In this document: one piece after another, positions 43,033-51,025 of the stretch
Position numbering within the stretch: the stretch's first letter is position 1
Layout: each line of letters begins with the position of its first letter
Origin: Metabacillus kandeliae
GTDB lineage: Bacteria; Bacillota; Bacilli; Bacillales; Bacillaceae
Reading direction: 5' to 3'
Assembly (NCBI RefSeq): GCF_021166585.1
Contig: NZ_JAJOZE010000002.1
Location: forward strand, 186,001 to 250,000
DNA: 64,000 nucleotides
Translations under genes and position numbers: made by a program
The notes under the pieces: model-generated
What the model saw: the letters and a program-made list of their open reading frames with translations, nothing else
Told to the model about the DNA's origin: nothing
Database searches by the model: none

Positions 43033-43774
43033 AATGCTCCCCCTTTCTGACAAGCTTGCTCATAAAGATATAGTTCAGGTCCTTGCTGTCCTCTGATTTG
43101 TAAAGCTCTTCAAGGCTGCCTTGGTACACGAGCTCGCCCTTATGCATCATGGCAGCGGAGTCGCAAAGCAGGGCAACCTCCTCCATGATGTGGCTCGAGA
43201 AAATGATCGTCTTTCCCTCTCGCTTCAGCTGGTGCACAAGCTGCCGAAACACATTGGAGGACGTGATATCAAGCCCTGTTGTCGGCTCGTCAAACAGAAT
43301 GATCTCGGGATTATGAATCAGCGTTCTTGAAATCGCAACCTTTTGGCGCATTCCCTTGGAAAACCCGCCTACTTTCCGGTTCAGGTAATCTCTCATGCCG
43401 AACATTTTGGCGAGGTCGTCAATCCTGACCTTTGTTTCATGCTTGCTGAGTCCGTAAAGCATCGCAAAGTATTCAAGATTTTCCCGTGCTGTCAACCGTT
43501 CATAAAGCCCTGTTTCACCTCCGAAAAGGACCCCGATTCTTTTTTTGACCTCGTCTGGATGGACAAGCGTGTCATGGCCTCCGACGGAAATTCGCCCTTC
43601 TGTTGGAGAGAGCAGTGTTGCAATCGTTCTGAGCAGTGTTGTCTTTCCTGCGCCGTTTTCTCCAAGCAGGCCGACTGTCTGTCCTTTTTCCACTGAAAAC
43701 GTCACATGCTTTAAAGCCGTAATGGACGTCTTTTTATCCTGAAATTTCTTTGTGACTCCCTGAATCTCAATCAT
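43022..43774 (-). CDS. ABC exporter ATPase, NatA-like
   Basis: Starting at ATG 43774 after GGGGTGAAAAG gives 250 aa. Walker A is LLGENGAGKTTLL, the signature is GFSKGMRQKVAISR and Walker B ILFDEPTTGLD. GRISVGGHD and a short C-terminal tail are typical of NatA-type exporters. It drives the NatB-like permease. It is divergent from the NatR/NatK-like pair, which probably controls it. Confidence 0.88.
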   Translation of the reverse strand: MIEIQGVTKKFQDKKTSITALKHVTFSVEKGQTVGLLGENGAGKTTLLRTIATLLSPTEGRISVGGHDTLVHPDEVKKRIGVLFGGETGLYERLTARENLEYFAMLYGLSKHETKVRIDDLAKMFGMRDYLNRKVGGFSKGMRQKVAISRTLIHNPEIILFDEPTTGLDITSSNVFRQLVHQLKREGKTIIFSSHIMEEVALLCDSAAMMHKGELVYQGSLEELYKSEDSKDLNYIFMSKLVRKGEHYAS

Positions 43775-43807
43775 CTTTTCACCCCATTTGTTTGTTTTCC
43801 TGGTTTT

Positions 43808-43872
43808 ATCATACAAACTGCGGCGGTTGATTTCTGCCCTTCTGTCGCGAATACGCCTTTTTTTGTCGCGAA
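43808..43872. promoter_or_regulatory. natAB promoter region with LytTR-type direct repeats
   Basis: TGTCGCGAAtacGCC at 43843 and TGTCGCGAAaatGCC at 43864 are direct repeats exactly 21 bp apart, the geometry used by LytTR regulators. A TATGAT -10 element for natA lies at 43808-43813 on the minus strand, about 30-60 bases from the repeats, which suits activation of natAB. They are also upstream of natR. Confidence 0.6.
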
Positions 43873-43948
43873 AATGCCAAAAAGGCCCCTTTCAGATGGT
43901 ACTATAAAGGAAATAGACTCGTTATGAAGCAAGCAGGTGAAACCTTCC

Positions 43949-44650
43949 ATGTTAAAAATCGGCCTTGTTGATGACCGGATGATTGACCTTGATAAGCTGA
44001 ACGCCATTATTTCCGGTATGGAAAATGTGGAAATCGTTTTTTCCACGCTTTCTGCAGAAGAAGCCTATGAACAAATTAAAAAAGAAACTATCGATCTTTT
44101 AATCGCAGATATTGAAATGCCGAATTTGTCAGGCTATGAGCTTGCTGACATTATCCATTCGCATGCCCTCAGCATCGCTGTTATCTTTGTGACAGCAAAC
44201 AGCGGCTATGCCGTCCATGCCTTTGAACTGAATGTCCACGATTACATCATGAAGCCTTATTCAAAGGACAGACTGACCACCTCCATCGAACGGCTGCTGG
44301 AAAAAAACCAGTCAGCAGAGATCGCCGGCAGGCTGTATTTAAAGCAGAAAAACGATATTCATATTATTCAGAAGAAGGACATCATCTTTATTGAGCGTTC
44401 AGGCAGATCTTCAACCATTCATACGAAAAAGGATCAGCTTAAAACGTATTTAACTTTGAATGAATTGGAAGGAGAGCTCAGGGAGCGCGACTTTATCCGC
44501 TCGCACCGATCCTTCATTATCAACATTCACTATGTTAAAAATTTTTCCCTCTATGCGAAAAACTCCTATACTGTGGCTTTTGAAGGAATTGAAGCACAGG
44601 CTATGATTACAAAAGAGAAAGTTGATTTTTTGCAGGAGTATTATTTTTAA
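43949..44650 (+). CDS. LytTR response regulator, NatR-like
   Basis: The start is put at ATG 43949 with AGGTGA 7 bases upstream, giving 233 aa (a GTG at 43937 is possible). The receiver has phospho-acceptor Asp54 (LLIADIEMPNLSG) and Lys in IMKPYS. A C-terminal LytTR DNA-binding domain (about 130-230) has IFIERSGRSSTIHTKK and RDFIRSHRSFIINIHYV. In B. subtilis NatR activates natAB. It pairs with the kinase 15 bases downstream. Confidence 0.88.
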   Translation: MLKIGLVDDRMIDLDKLNAIISGMENVEIVFSTLSAEEAYEQIKKETIDLLIADIEMPNLSGYELADIIHSHALSIAVIFVTANSGYAVHAFELNVHDYIMKPYSKDRLTTSIERLLEKNQSAEIAGRLYLKQKNDIHIIQKKDIIFIERSGRSSTIHTKKDQLKTYLTLNELEGELRERDFIRSHRSFIINIHYVKNFSLYAKNSYTVAFEGIEAQAMITKEKVDFLQEYYF

Positions 44651-44665
44651 AGGGGGCACTCTGGT

Positions 44666-45649
44666 GTGAAAGTAAAAACAGCCTATTGGGCGTTTCTTGC
44701 CCTTTTCCTCTTTCTGCACGGATTTTTTCTAACAGCAGCTGTTCTTCCATTTTATCCAGCTCTTATTTTCTCGATATTAGCCGGTTATTGGCTGTTCCAA
44801 AAGCTCCCTCTTTCCATCGTTTCTCTTGGATGGAAGTGGAACGGGGTATTATTCGGAATACAGGTATTGCTCCTGCTCTTGTATACAGCTGACCCCTCCC
44901 CGCTTTTGGCGATTCCGGCTGTTCTCTTTTTAGGCATTGAATACATAAGGCTTTCACTTTCAAATAGATTGAGAGATTTAGAGCTGCAGGCAAAACTTTT
45001 TGATGAGGAACGTGCAAGGGTCAACGAAACCTTCCGCATCGTCCGGAGCGAGCGGCATGATTTTTTAAAGCACATCTCTGTGCTGCACTTCATGCTGGAA
45101 AACGGGGAAAACCAAGAGGCAAAGAGATACCTTGATCAAATGGTTGACGGCTATAAGGAGACGAATCTTTCCATTAAAGGGGAAAAAGGCACAGTGGCCG
45201 GGGTTCTTCATCAAATGTATCAGCGGGCTCAAAAAGCTGGAATAGATTTGGTCTATGACCTCGATGTTCCAATTTCAAGCCTGCCTATTTCGGATCAGCA
45301 GCTTGTGGCTTTACTTGGGAATCTTCTTTCGAACAGCCTTGATGCCTCTGAAGAGTGGCAGCAGAAACGGAATGCAAAGGCGCAAATCTCTCTGCAATTT
45401 CACAAGCGGAGCGGCCTTTTTCTGCTGATCTGTAAAAATACGTGTCTCCCTGTTCCATCTGACCTTCTGGATTCTTTATATGTCTCATACGGGAGAACAA
45501 CTAAAGGAGGCAGCCATGATGGACTCGGCACGAAAATCATCTCTGACACAGTCAAGAAACACCAGGGATACTTGGATTTTGTATACAAGGAAGAGGAATT
45601 TACTGTGAAAATCAAAGTCCCTTCCATCCAGCAAGTCCGTACTATTTGA
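44666..45649 (+). CDS. Sensor histidine kinase, NatK-like (GHKL)
   Basis: In this 327-aa protein, starting at GTG after AGGGGGC, three or four membrane helices lie in residues 5-95. A dimerisation helix has His131 (SERHDFLKHISVLHFML). A GHKL ATPase follows with LVALLGNLLSNSLDASEE and GGSHDGLGTKIISDTVKKHQG. This fits the NatK/AgrC/CitA-like class that partners LytTR regulators. The signal is not evident; sodium or membrane stress is assumed from the NatK parallel. Confidence 0.85.
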   Translation: MKVKTAYWAFLALFLFLHGFFLTAAVLPFYPALIFSILAGYWLFQKLPLSIVSLGWKWNGVLFGIQVLLLLLYTADPSPLLAIPAVLFLGIEYIRLSLSNRLRDLELQAKLFDEERARVNETFRIVRSERHDFLKHISVLHFMLENGENQEAKRYLDQMVDGYKETNLSIKGEKGTVAGVLHQMYQRAQKAGIDLVYDLDVPISSLPISDQQLVALLGNLLSNSLDASEEWQQKRNAKAQISLQFHKRSGLFLLICKNTCLPVPSDLLDSLYVSYGRTTKGGSHDGLGTKIISDTVKKHQGYLDFVYKEEEFTVKIKVPSIQQVRTI

Positions 45650-45665
45650 GTGCGGACTGTTTTTA
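45634..45665 (+). terminator. Rho-independent terminator
   Basis: AGTCCG/CGGACT stem overlapping the end of the kinase gene, then TGTTTTTATT. Confidence 0.7.
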
Positions 45666-45763
45666 TTAGGAATAAAAGACCTCCTTTTCGCCTAATTTCG
45701 TCAAAGTTTCCAGCTCATTCTATGGTACTATGAGGAAAAAGAGGAATAAAAGGGGTTTTCCAA

Positions 45764-46018
45764 ATGAATCCACAGCCAAAAGTAAAATATCCAAAAGCCT
45801 TCCAATCTCTCTCAATCACGATTCCTGCTTTAATTTTATTGCTTCACGCCATCCTGCAAGCTGTTTATCCTGCCATCAGTCCTCTATGGGCTCTTCCTGC
45901 CCTGCTGCTCGCGGCGAGTGCTCTGTTTGTCTTTTTTTCAATCGACAGGAAACTGAAGATGTTTGGGTATGTGAGTTTTATGCTGTCATTTTTGACGGCG
46001 GCCATGATTTTTCATTAA
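45764..46018 (+). CDS. Small membrane protein
   Basis: This 84-aa protein has a polar start (NPQPKVKYPKAFQ) and then three membrane helices (about 16-34, 38-57, 63-82) with a short charged loop IDRKLKMF. AAAAGGGGTTTTCCAA precedes the ATG. No family is recognised. It is a single gene between terminators. Confidence 0.65.
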   Translation: MNPQPKVKYPKAFQSLSITIPALILLLHAILQAVYPAISPLWALPALLLAASALFVFFSIDRKLKMFGYVSFMLSFLTAAMIFH

Positions 46019-46030
46019 GATAGGTAGAGG

Positions 46031-46059
46031 CACAGTGAGAGGATCACTGTGTTTTTTTA
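46031..46059 (+). terminator. Rho-independent terminator
   Basis: CACAGTGA/TCACTGTG perfect 8-bp stem then seven T. Confidence 0.8.
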
Positions 46060-46063
46060 TGTT

Positions 46064-46170
46064 AGGCTCTGAAATTGAGCTGTTTATTTCCGCTGCAGGA
46101 GTCTCCCGCCTGCCACTCCAATCAACAGGTGCTCAAAAATTAACCTTCTTCTTTAACAAAGTCTTATTTT
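46064..46170. repeat. Internally deleted copy of the Bacillaceae palindromic element
   Basis: The left end (TTATTTCCG) joins directly to CTGCAGGAGTCTCCCGCCTGCCACTCCAATCAACAGGTG-type sequence found at the right end of the full copy (50004-50049), and the flank CTTCTTTAACAAAG matches too. About 85 internal bases present in the full copy are missing here. Confidence 0.75.
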
Positions 46171-46186
46171 AAGGAGAACCTTTTCA

Positions 46187-47548
46187 ATGAAACAAAAAGC
46201 CAGAGCCGTGCCGCTTCTGCTGACAGCTATTTTGACCGGGCTGTTATTGTACGGATGCAAGCCGGGGCATGAAATGAACTTATACGTATCCCCATCCGGA
46301 AATGACGAGAACCCTGGGACGAAAGATAAGCCGTTTAAGCATATTCAAAAAGCTGTGAATTCGGCGAAGCCTGGCACTGTCATTTTGGCAAGGCAGGGCG
46401 ATTATCAAGAGCAGATTTTGATCAAAAAGTCCGGGCAAAAAGGTGCGCCAATTGTTCTTAAGAACTATCCTGGAGAGAAGGCAGTGATTAACGGCAAAGG
46501 CGTTCCCGTTTCCTCTGACAATCAAGGCTTAATCTCCTTGCAGAACAGCAGCTACGTTACGATTGAAGGCTTGGAAATCAAAGATTACCAGACAAACAAG
46601 GAAGATTTGGTTCCAGCCGGCATTTTTATCAGCGGAAGCGGGAAAGGCATCCGTCTTGTAAACAATCATCTTTATCATATTGAAACGCATCATAAAAATG
46701 GAAATGCTCATGGAATTGCCGTCTATGGCAGCAAAGCACCTGAGGCGTTTGAAGACATCGTCATTTCAGGAAACACTCTGGAAAATATGAAGCTCGGGGA
46801 AAGTGAAGCACTCGTGCTGAACGGCAATGTGAAGGATTTTAAGATTACCAATAATACCGTTAGAAACATGAACAACATTGGAATTGATTTGATCGGCTAT
46901 GAGGGCACAGCACCAGATGAGAGATATGATCAGGCACGAAACGGAATGGTCAGCGGCAATACGGTGAGCGGCATTTCAAGCTACGGCAATCCTGCTTACG
47001 GAAATGATTATTCAGCAGGCGGAATCTATGTGGACGGCGGGAAAAATATCACGATTGAGAAGAATAACGTCTTTCAAAACGATATTGGAATCGAAGCAGC
47101 CAGCGAGCATGCGGGGAAAACTACAAGCGGCATCATCATCCAGAAAAATACTATCTATGAAAACAGCAGCGCCGGCATTGCGATTGGCGGATACGATGAA
47201 AAGAGGGGCAGCACAGCGGACAGCGTGATAACGGGAAACATTCTGTATAAAAATGATGCCAGGCAGCAGGAAGCCGGGCAGATCCTGCTTCAATATCATG
47301 CATGGCACAATAAGATTGAAAACAATACCCTGGTCGCTGGGGAATCAAATCTCATGATCAGCAGTCCATTTAAGGGAAACGATGAGAATATAATTAATAA
47401 TAATGTCTATTATCTCGATAAAGGAGAACAGAGTGCGCGCTGGATCTGGGAAGACGTGGACATTACTGGATTTTCGGTTTATCGGGAGAGAAGCGGGAAG
47501 GACGCGGGGAGTGTTTTTAAGAAGGAAGAGTTACGGGGCATCAAATAA
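46187..47548 (+). CDS. Right-handed beta-helix lipoprotein (pectate-lyase-like)
   Basis: In this 453-aa protein a signal peptide ends in a Leu-Tyr-Gly-Cys lipobox (residue ~24). The mature protein opens NLYVSPSGNDENPGTKDKPF, the DUF1565 start of parallel beta-helix proteins. It continues as a ladder of short repeats rich in Asn and Gly (NTVRNMNN, NTLENMK, NNTLVAGESN). Relatives include PL9/PL1-type polysaccharide lyases and surface adhesins. Catalytic residues cannot be fixed from sequence alone. AAGGAGAACC precedes the ATG. Confidence 0.8.
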   Translation: MKQKARAVPLLLTAILTGLLLYGCKPGHEMNLYVSPSGNDENPGTKDKPFKHIQKAVNSAKPGTVILARQGDYQEQILIKKSGQKGAPIVLKNYPGEKAVINGKGVPVSSDNQGLISLQNSSYVTIEGLEIKDYQTNKEDLVPAGIFISGSGKGIRLVNNHLYHIETHHKNGNAHGIAVYGSKAPEAFEDIVISGNTLENMKLGESEALVLNGNVKDFKITNNTVRNMNNIGIDLIGYEGTAPDERYDQARNGMVSGNTVSGISSYGNPAYGNDYSAGGIYVDGGKNITIEKNNVFQNDIGIEAASEHAGKTTSGIIIQKNTIYENSSAGIAIGGYDEKRGSTADSVITGNILYKNDARQQEAGQILLQYHAWHNKIENNTLVAGESNLMISSPFKGNDENIINNNVYYLDKGEQSARWIWEDVDITGFSVYRERSGKDAGSVFKKEELRGIK

Positions 47549-47585
47549 AAACGGCTCGATACTGCTCGAGCCGTTTTGCTTTTTC
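47547..47585. terminator. Bidirectional terminator
   Basis: AAAACGGCTCG/CGAGCCGTTTT stem with flanking A/T-runs, between convergent genes. Confidence 0.85.
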
Positions 47586-47587
47586 AG

Positions 47588-49483
47588 CTAGTCTTTTCTC
47601 CTCATCTCCTTATAAATCTTCCGCAGCGCCTTCTTTGAGCCCCGCTCCATATCATGCTCCATCTTTCTGCTCTGATAATCGGTGAAAAGCTGCTCCAAAT
47701 TATAGCCGTCCGGATACAGATCTGCGGCTTTAATTTTCAGTGAGAGACGCTTGTCGTTCACTTCAAGCATTTCTCCTTTGTAAAAAACCGTCACATTCCG
47801 GTATTGGTCCCGCTCTTTGTATACAATGCCTGTTTCCTGATAATCGAGCAGTTCCACCTGATCTCCCTTTCCATAGTCCACCAGCACATGCTCTTCTATA
47901 ACCGCTTTCGGCTTTCTGATTTTATTCGCATCCACTTTTTCAAGCCTGTAGGCTTTGTTCTCCATGTAGGCCTTTGCCCTATCCAGCACAGCTTCTTTCA
48001 TGCTCATTTTTTTAGAAATCCAGAGAGCATTGCTGTCTCCCGATGTTCCGATAATCAGCTTGTAAAGCGGCTCAAGGGTTTCCTGCTGAAATTGCATGGC
48101 GGCATTCATGAAGTCCGGGTGGAGTTCGGAAAACCGTTTGATTTCACCATAATGAGTTGTCGCAATGGTGATGCAGCCCATGTGGTAAAATTCCTCGAGA
48201 ATGGAGATGGCAAGGGCCGCTCCCTCATTCGGTTCTGTTCCGCTGCCAATTTCATCAAACAGGAGCAGCGTCTTGTTGTTCGCCGAGCTCATGATTTCAG
48301 ACAGGTTTTTCATATGAGAGGAGAAAGTGCTCAAAGCATTCTCGATGCTTTGGTTATCGCCTATGTCGGCAAACACTTTTTCAAATACGGAAATTTCAGT
48401 CCCCGTGCCGGCTGAAATATGAAAGCCCGACATCACAGCAAGGGTAAGCAGGCCGATTGTTTTCAGTACAATCGTTTTTCCGCCGGCATTTGGCCCTGTG
48501 ATGACTAAGCTCCTGTACACGTTGCCGATTTCAAAGTCAAGCGGCACAGCCTTTCCGCCGAGCAGCGGATGCCGGCACTGGACGAGCTTGATGTGCCCCG
48601 TTTCATTCAAGGCAGGTTGTATTCCTTTAATGTGCTGGCTGTACTTTCCTTTTGCAAACACTAGATCATACTGGCTGATCAGTTCAATATTAATGCTGAT
48701 GCCATGAAGATTTTCAGAAATGAGGCCTGTGAGTGCAGCAAGGATTTGATATTCCTCCATCGCTTCCTCGGCCTTCAGCATTTCCAGCTCTCCGTTCAGC
48801 TTCGCGACAGCCTTCGGTTCCATAAAAACGGTCGATCCTGTTGAGGAAACCTCCACAATGGATCCTGCCACCTGGTTTTTAAAAGACGCTTTAATCGGGA
48901 TCGTAAACCGGTCATTCTTCCGGCTGATAAAGAAATCCTGGATGACCTTCTTGTTTTCGCTGCTGTTCATAAATTTCGTCAGAAGTGCCGTAATCTTTTC
49001 TTCCTTGCTCTCAATCTGACCGCGGATCCGGCGCAGCTCCCTGCTTGCTGAAGAATCCACTTTTCCGTTTTTAATGGCAGCGTTAATTTCCTCTTCCGCC
49101 TCCATATACTCTGACATGGACTGGGCGTAGGAGGCGAGCACAGGGGCGAAAAATTCGCGTTCCAGCATAAACCGCTTCAGCCTGCGGCAGCCTCTCAGGA
49201 AATCGGATAGGCTCATCAATTCACCAGGATTCAAAATCATGCCCTTCTCCGCATTTTGGATGATTCCTTCAATATTTGTGACGCCTGAAAACGGAACGTG
49301 TCCATCCGCATCCAGAATGGCCCGTGCTTCAGAGGTTTCATTTAAACGGGTTTTAACAGCTTTCAGGGTTGATGCCGGCTCAAGCTTATCCAGCAGCTTT
49401 TTCCCAAGCCCGCTGACGCAAAAGGATTTGATGATGTCCTTTAACTCTGTGTACTGCAATTTATTAAATGTATGATGATTCAT
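47588..49483 (-). CDS. MutS2-like ATPase lacking the Smr domain
   Basis: This 631-aa protein has the N-terminal core/lever region of MutS2 (FNKLQYTELKDIIKSFCVS). The ATPase has Walker A ITGPNAGGKTIVLKT (about 330), the MutS signature with IGDNQSIENALSTFSSHM, Walker B TLLLFDEIGSGTEPNEGAAL and the His switch TTHYGEIK. It ends in a basic helical tail. MutS2 is normally ~780 aa with a C-terminal Smr nuclease; that domain is absent. It is thus a paralog whose role may be in recombination control or ribosome rescue without cutting. GAGGAGCTAAAAAA precedes the ATG. Confidence 0.85.
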   Translation of the reverse strand: MNHHTFNKLQYTELKDIIKSFCVSGLGKKLLDKLEPASTLKAVKTRLNETSEARAILDADGHVPFSGVTNIEGIIQNAEKGMILNPGELMSLSDFLRGCRRLKRFMLEREFFAPVLASYAQSMSEYMEAEEEINAAIKNGKVDSSASRELRRIRGQIESKEEKITALLTKFMNSSENKKVIQDFFISRKNDRFTIPIKASFKNQVAGSIVEVSSTGSTVFMEPKAVAKLNGELEMLKAEEAMEEYQILAALTGLISENLHGISINIELISQYDLVFAKGKYSQHIKGIQPALNETGHIKLVQCRHPLLGGKAVPLDFEIGNVYRSLVITGPNAGGKTIVLKTIGLLTLAVMSGFHISAGTGTEISVFEKVFADIGDNQSIENALSTFSSHMKNLSEIMSSANNKTLLLFDEIGSGTEPNEGAALAISILEEFYHMGCITIATTHYGEIKRFSELHPDFMNAAMQFQQETLEPLYKLIIGTSGDSNALWISKKMSMKEAVLDRAKAYMENKAYRLEKVDANKIRKPKAVIEEHVLVDYGKGDQVELLDYQETGIVYKERDQYRNVTVFYKGEMLEVNDKRLSLKIKAADLYPDGYNLEQLFTDYQSRKMEHDMERGSKKALRKIYKEMRRKD

Positions 49484-49780
49484 TTTTTTAGCTCCTCATT
49501 CTGATTTTTTATGATCAAAAATGAAGATACCTGTATTCAGATTTGAACGATCCAATAATAAACGCAAAAAAGCTCCGGAGATCCCCCCGCAGCTTTCCTT
49601 ATAGTAGAGATAGGCAAATAAAACAGAAATGCCTGCTTTTATAAGGGTGTAGGTATCTTCATAGGTTAAAATGAATCCATAGCAAAATAAAGGAGCAACG
49701 TCCCCATTTTTACTGCGTATTCATTTTATTCAATTCGCCTATTTAGAACCTATGCACACTCACAAAAGCACCTTCTCATT

Positions 49781-49888
49781 TTATTTGGCTTCGTTCATTG
49801 CAATCTGAATTTCTGCTTTCATCTTATTATATGTTCCAGAAATAGTAAAGAGGCAGTCGTATAGATTTGCTTCAACTGCACATTCTTT
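49781..49888 (-). pseudogene. Possible gene remnant beside the palindromic element
   Basis: On the minus strand 35 codons (KECAVEANLYDCLFTISGTY ... IQIAMNEAK, stop at 49781) read like the end of a real protein. There is no start codon, and the frame is closed by TGA at 49889-49891, right at the edge of the palindromic element at 49893. It could be a gene end cut off by the element. The rest of 49484-49780 shows nothing I can name. Confidence 0.3.
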
Positions 49889-49892
49889 TCAT

Positions 49893-50085
49893 AAGGCTTT
49901 GTTTTAAATGTGGCTGTTGATTTCCGTTTCAGGCGTCCGCTTTCCGCGGGGCGGGCGGTGAGCTTCCTCGGCGCCTTAGCGCCTGCGGGATCTCACCTGT
50001 CCCGCTGCTCCCGCAGGAGTCTCCCGCCTGCCACTCCAATCAACAGGTGTGGCAAAATCAGCATTCTTCTTTAACATAGCTTTTT
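49893..50085. repeat. Bacillaceae palindromic intergenic element (MITE-like), full copy
   Basis: The core 49916-50044 begins GTTGATTT and ends AATCAAC (inverted ends). It contains the internal GC-rich palindromes TCCGCTTTCCGCGGGGCGGGC, GGCGCCTTAGCGCC and CCCGCAGGAGTCTCCCGCC. Outer flanks AAGGCTTTGTTTTAAA and TTTAACATAGCTTTT are also inverted, so the whole unit can fold into a long cruciform. I recognise it as the high-copy element of Bacillus-type genomes. Confidence 0.8.
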
Positions 50086-50104
50086 AAAAAAGGAGATGAG
50101 TGAA

Positions 50105-50293
50105 ATGAAAAAGAATACGGATCAGTATGTAACGCCATCTGGTGAAAATGAACAATTGACAGTCCAGTCAGACGGAGCATTCCCGAATCAAAAAAATGTT
50201 GCTCGCGATTCGGTTGAGGAGCATAAGAACCTTGAAACAGCCAACATCCTTTTAGGGGAAGATGAAATCAGACAACAGAATGAAAATTTGTAG
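50105..50293 (+). CDS. Small hydrophilic hypothetical protein
   Basis: ATG 50105 lies 9 bases after AGGAG and gives 62 aa; the ATG at 50096 is too close to that site. The product is polar and Asn/Gln/Glu-rich (ENEQLTVQSDGAFPNQKN, EIRQQNENL) and probably disordered. It begins 20 bases after the palindromic element. No family is recognised. Confidence 0.55.
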   Translation: MKKNTDQYVTPSGENEQLTVQSDGAFPNQKNVARDSVEEHKNLETANILLGEDEIRQQNENL

Positions 50294-50297
50294 AAAC

Positions 50298-50330
50298 AAA
50301 AAAACAGTCATTCGGTATGACTGTTTTTTG
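50298..50330. terminator. Bidirectional terminator
   Basis: AAAACAGTCAT/ATGACTGTTTT stem with A- and T-runs on both sides. Confidence 0.85.
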
Positions 50331-50333
50331 CTG

Positions 50334-50900
50334 TTAAGCCTTCTTTTCTATGTACTTAATGATCCGGGCCGGGTTTCCTCCTACGACTGCATAATCCGGT
50401 ACATCCTTCGTTACAACTGCCCCTGAAGCGATGACGGCGTTGTTTCCAATTGTGACACCCGGATTTATCACTGCTCTGCCGCCGATCCAGACATTGTCTC
50501 CGATCACAACTGGCTTCGCAAATTCCGCGCCGCTGTTCCGCTCAATCGGATCCAGAGGATGTGTGGCCGTATAAATATGTACCCCAGGCGCAAGCATACA
50601 GTTGTCACCGATCGTAACTTGGCATACATCCAAAATGGTGCAGTCAAAATTGGCGTAGAAGTTTTCGCCTACATGGATGTTATAGCCATAATCACAGCGG
50701 AATACAGGCTCAATGTAAATAGTTTCCCCCGTTTTCCCGAACAGTTTTTTTAAAATATCGATCCTGGTATCTTCATCTGTTTCAACAGATTGGTTGTACA
50801 AGCGGGTCAGCTTTCTAGCGCGGACTCTTTCTTTGACAAGTTCAGGATCAGCGGCTAAATATAATTCTCCGTCCAGCATTTTTTGTTTTTCCGTTTTCAT
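50334..50900 (-). CDS. Sugar O-acetyltransferase (maltose acetyltransferase type)
   Basis: This 188-aa protein has the Mac N-terminal domain ([18 protein letters not shown]), then a left-handed beta-helix of hexapeptide repeats ([22 protein letters not shown]). Catalytic His114 is in [19 protein letters not shown] closes the protein. It moves acetyl from acetyl-CoA to maltose, glucose or similar sugars, probably as a detoxifying step. AAAAGGGGCTGCCCGCC precedes the ATG. Confidence 0.88.
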   Translation of the reverse strand: MKTEKQKMLDGELYLAADPELVKERVRARKLTRLYNQSVETDEDTRIDILKKLFGKTGETIYIEPVFRCDYGYNIHVGENFYANFDCTILDVCQVTIGDNCMLAPGVHIYTATHPLDPIERNSGAEFAKPVVIGDNVWIGGRAVINPGVTIGNNAVIASGAVVTKDVPDYAVVGGNPARIIKYIEKKA

Positions 50901-50982
50901 GGCGGGCAGCCCCTTTTCTGAGTTTCTTCTTGTGCAGTTTAATGGACTTGGGCTGTACTTGCAATAATTACTCCGAACAAAT

Positions 50983-51017
50983 AAAAAACTGACCTCCCAT
51001 CTAGGAAATCAGTTTTA
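50983..51017 (-). terminator. Terminator for the acidic-repeat protein gene
   Basis: AAAACTGA/TCAGTTTT stem with TTTTTT on the minus strand. Confidence 0.75.
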
Positions 51018-51025
51018 ATGCCGTC

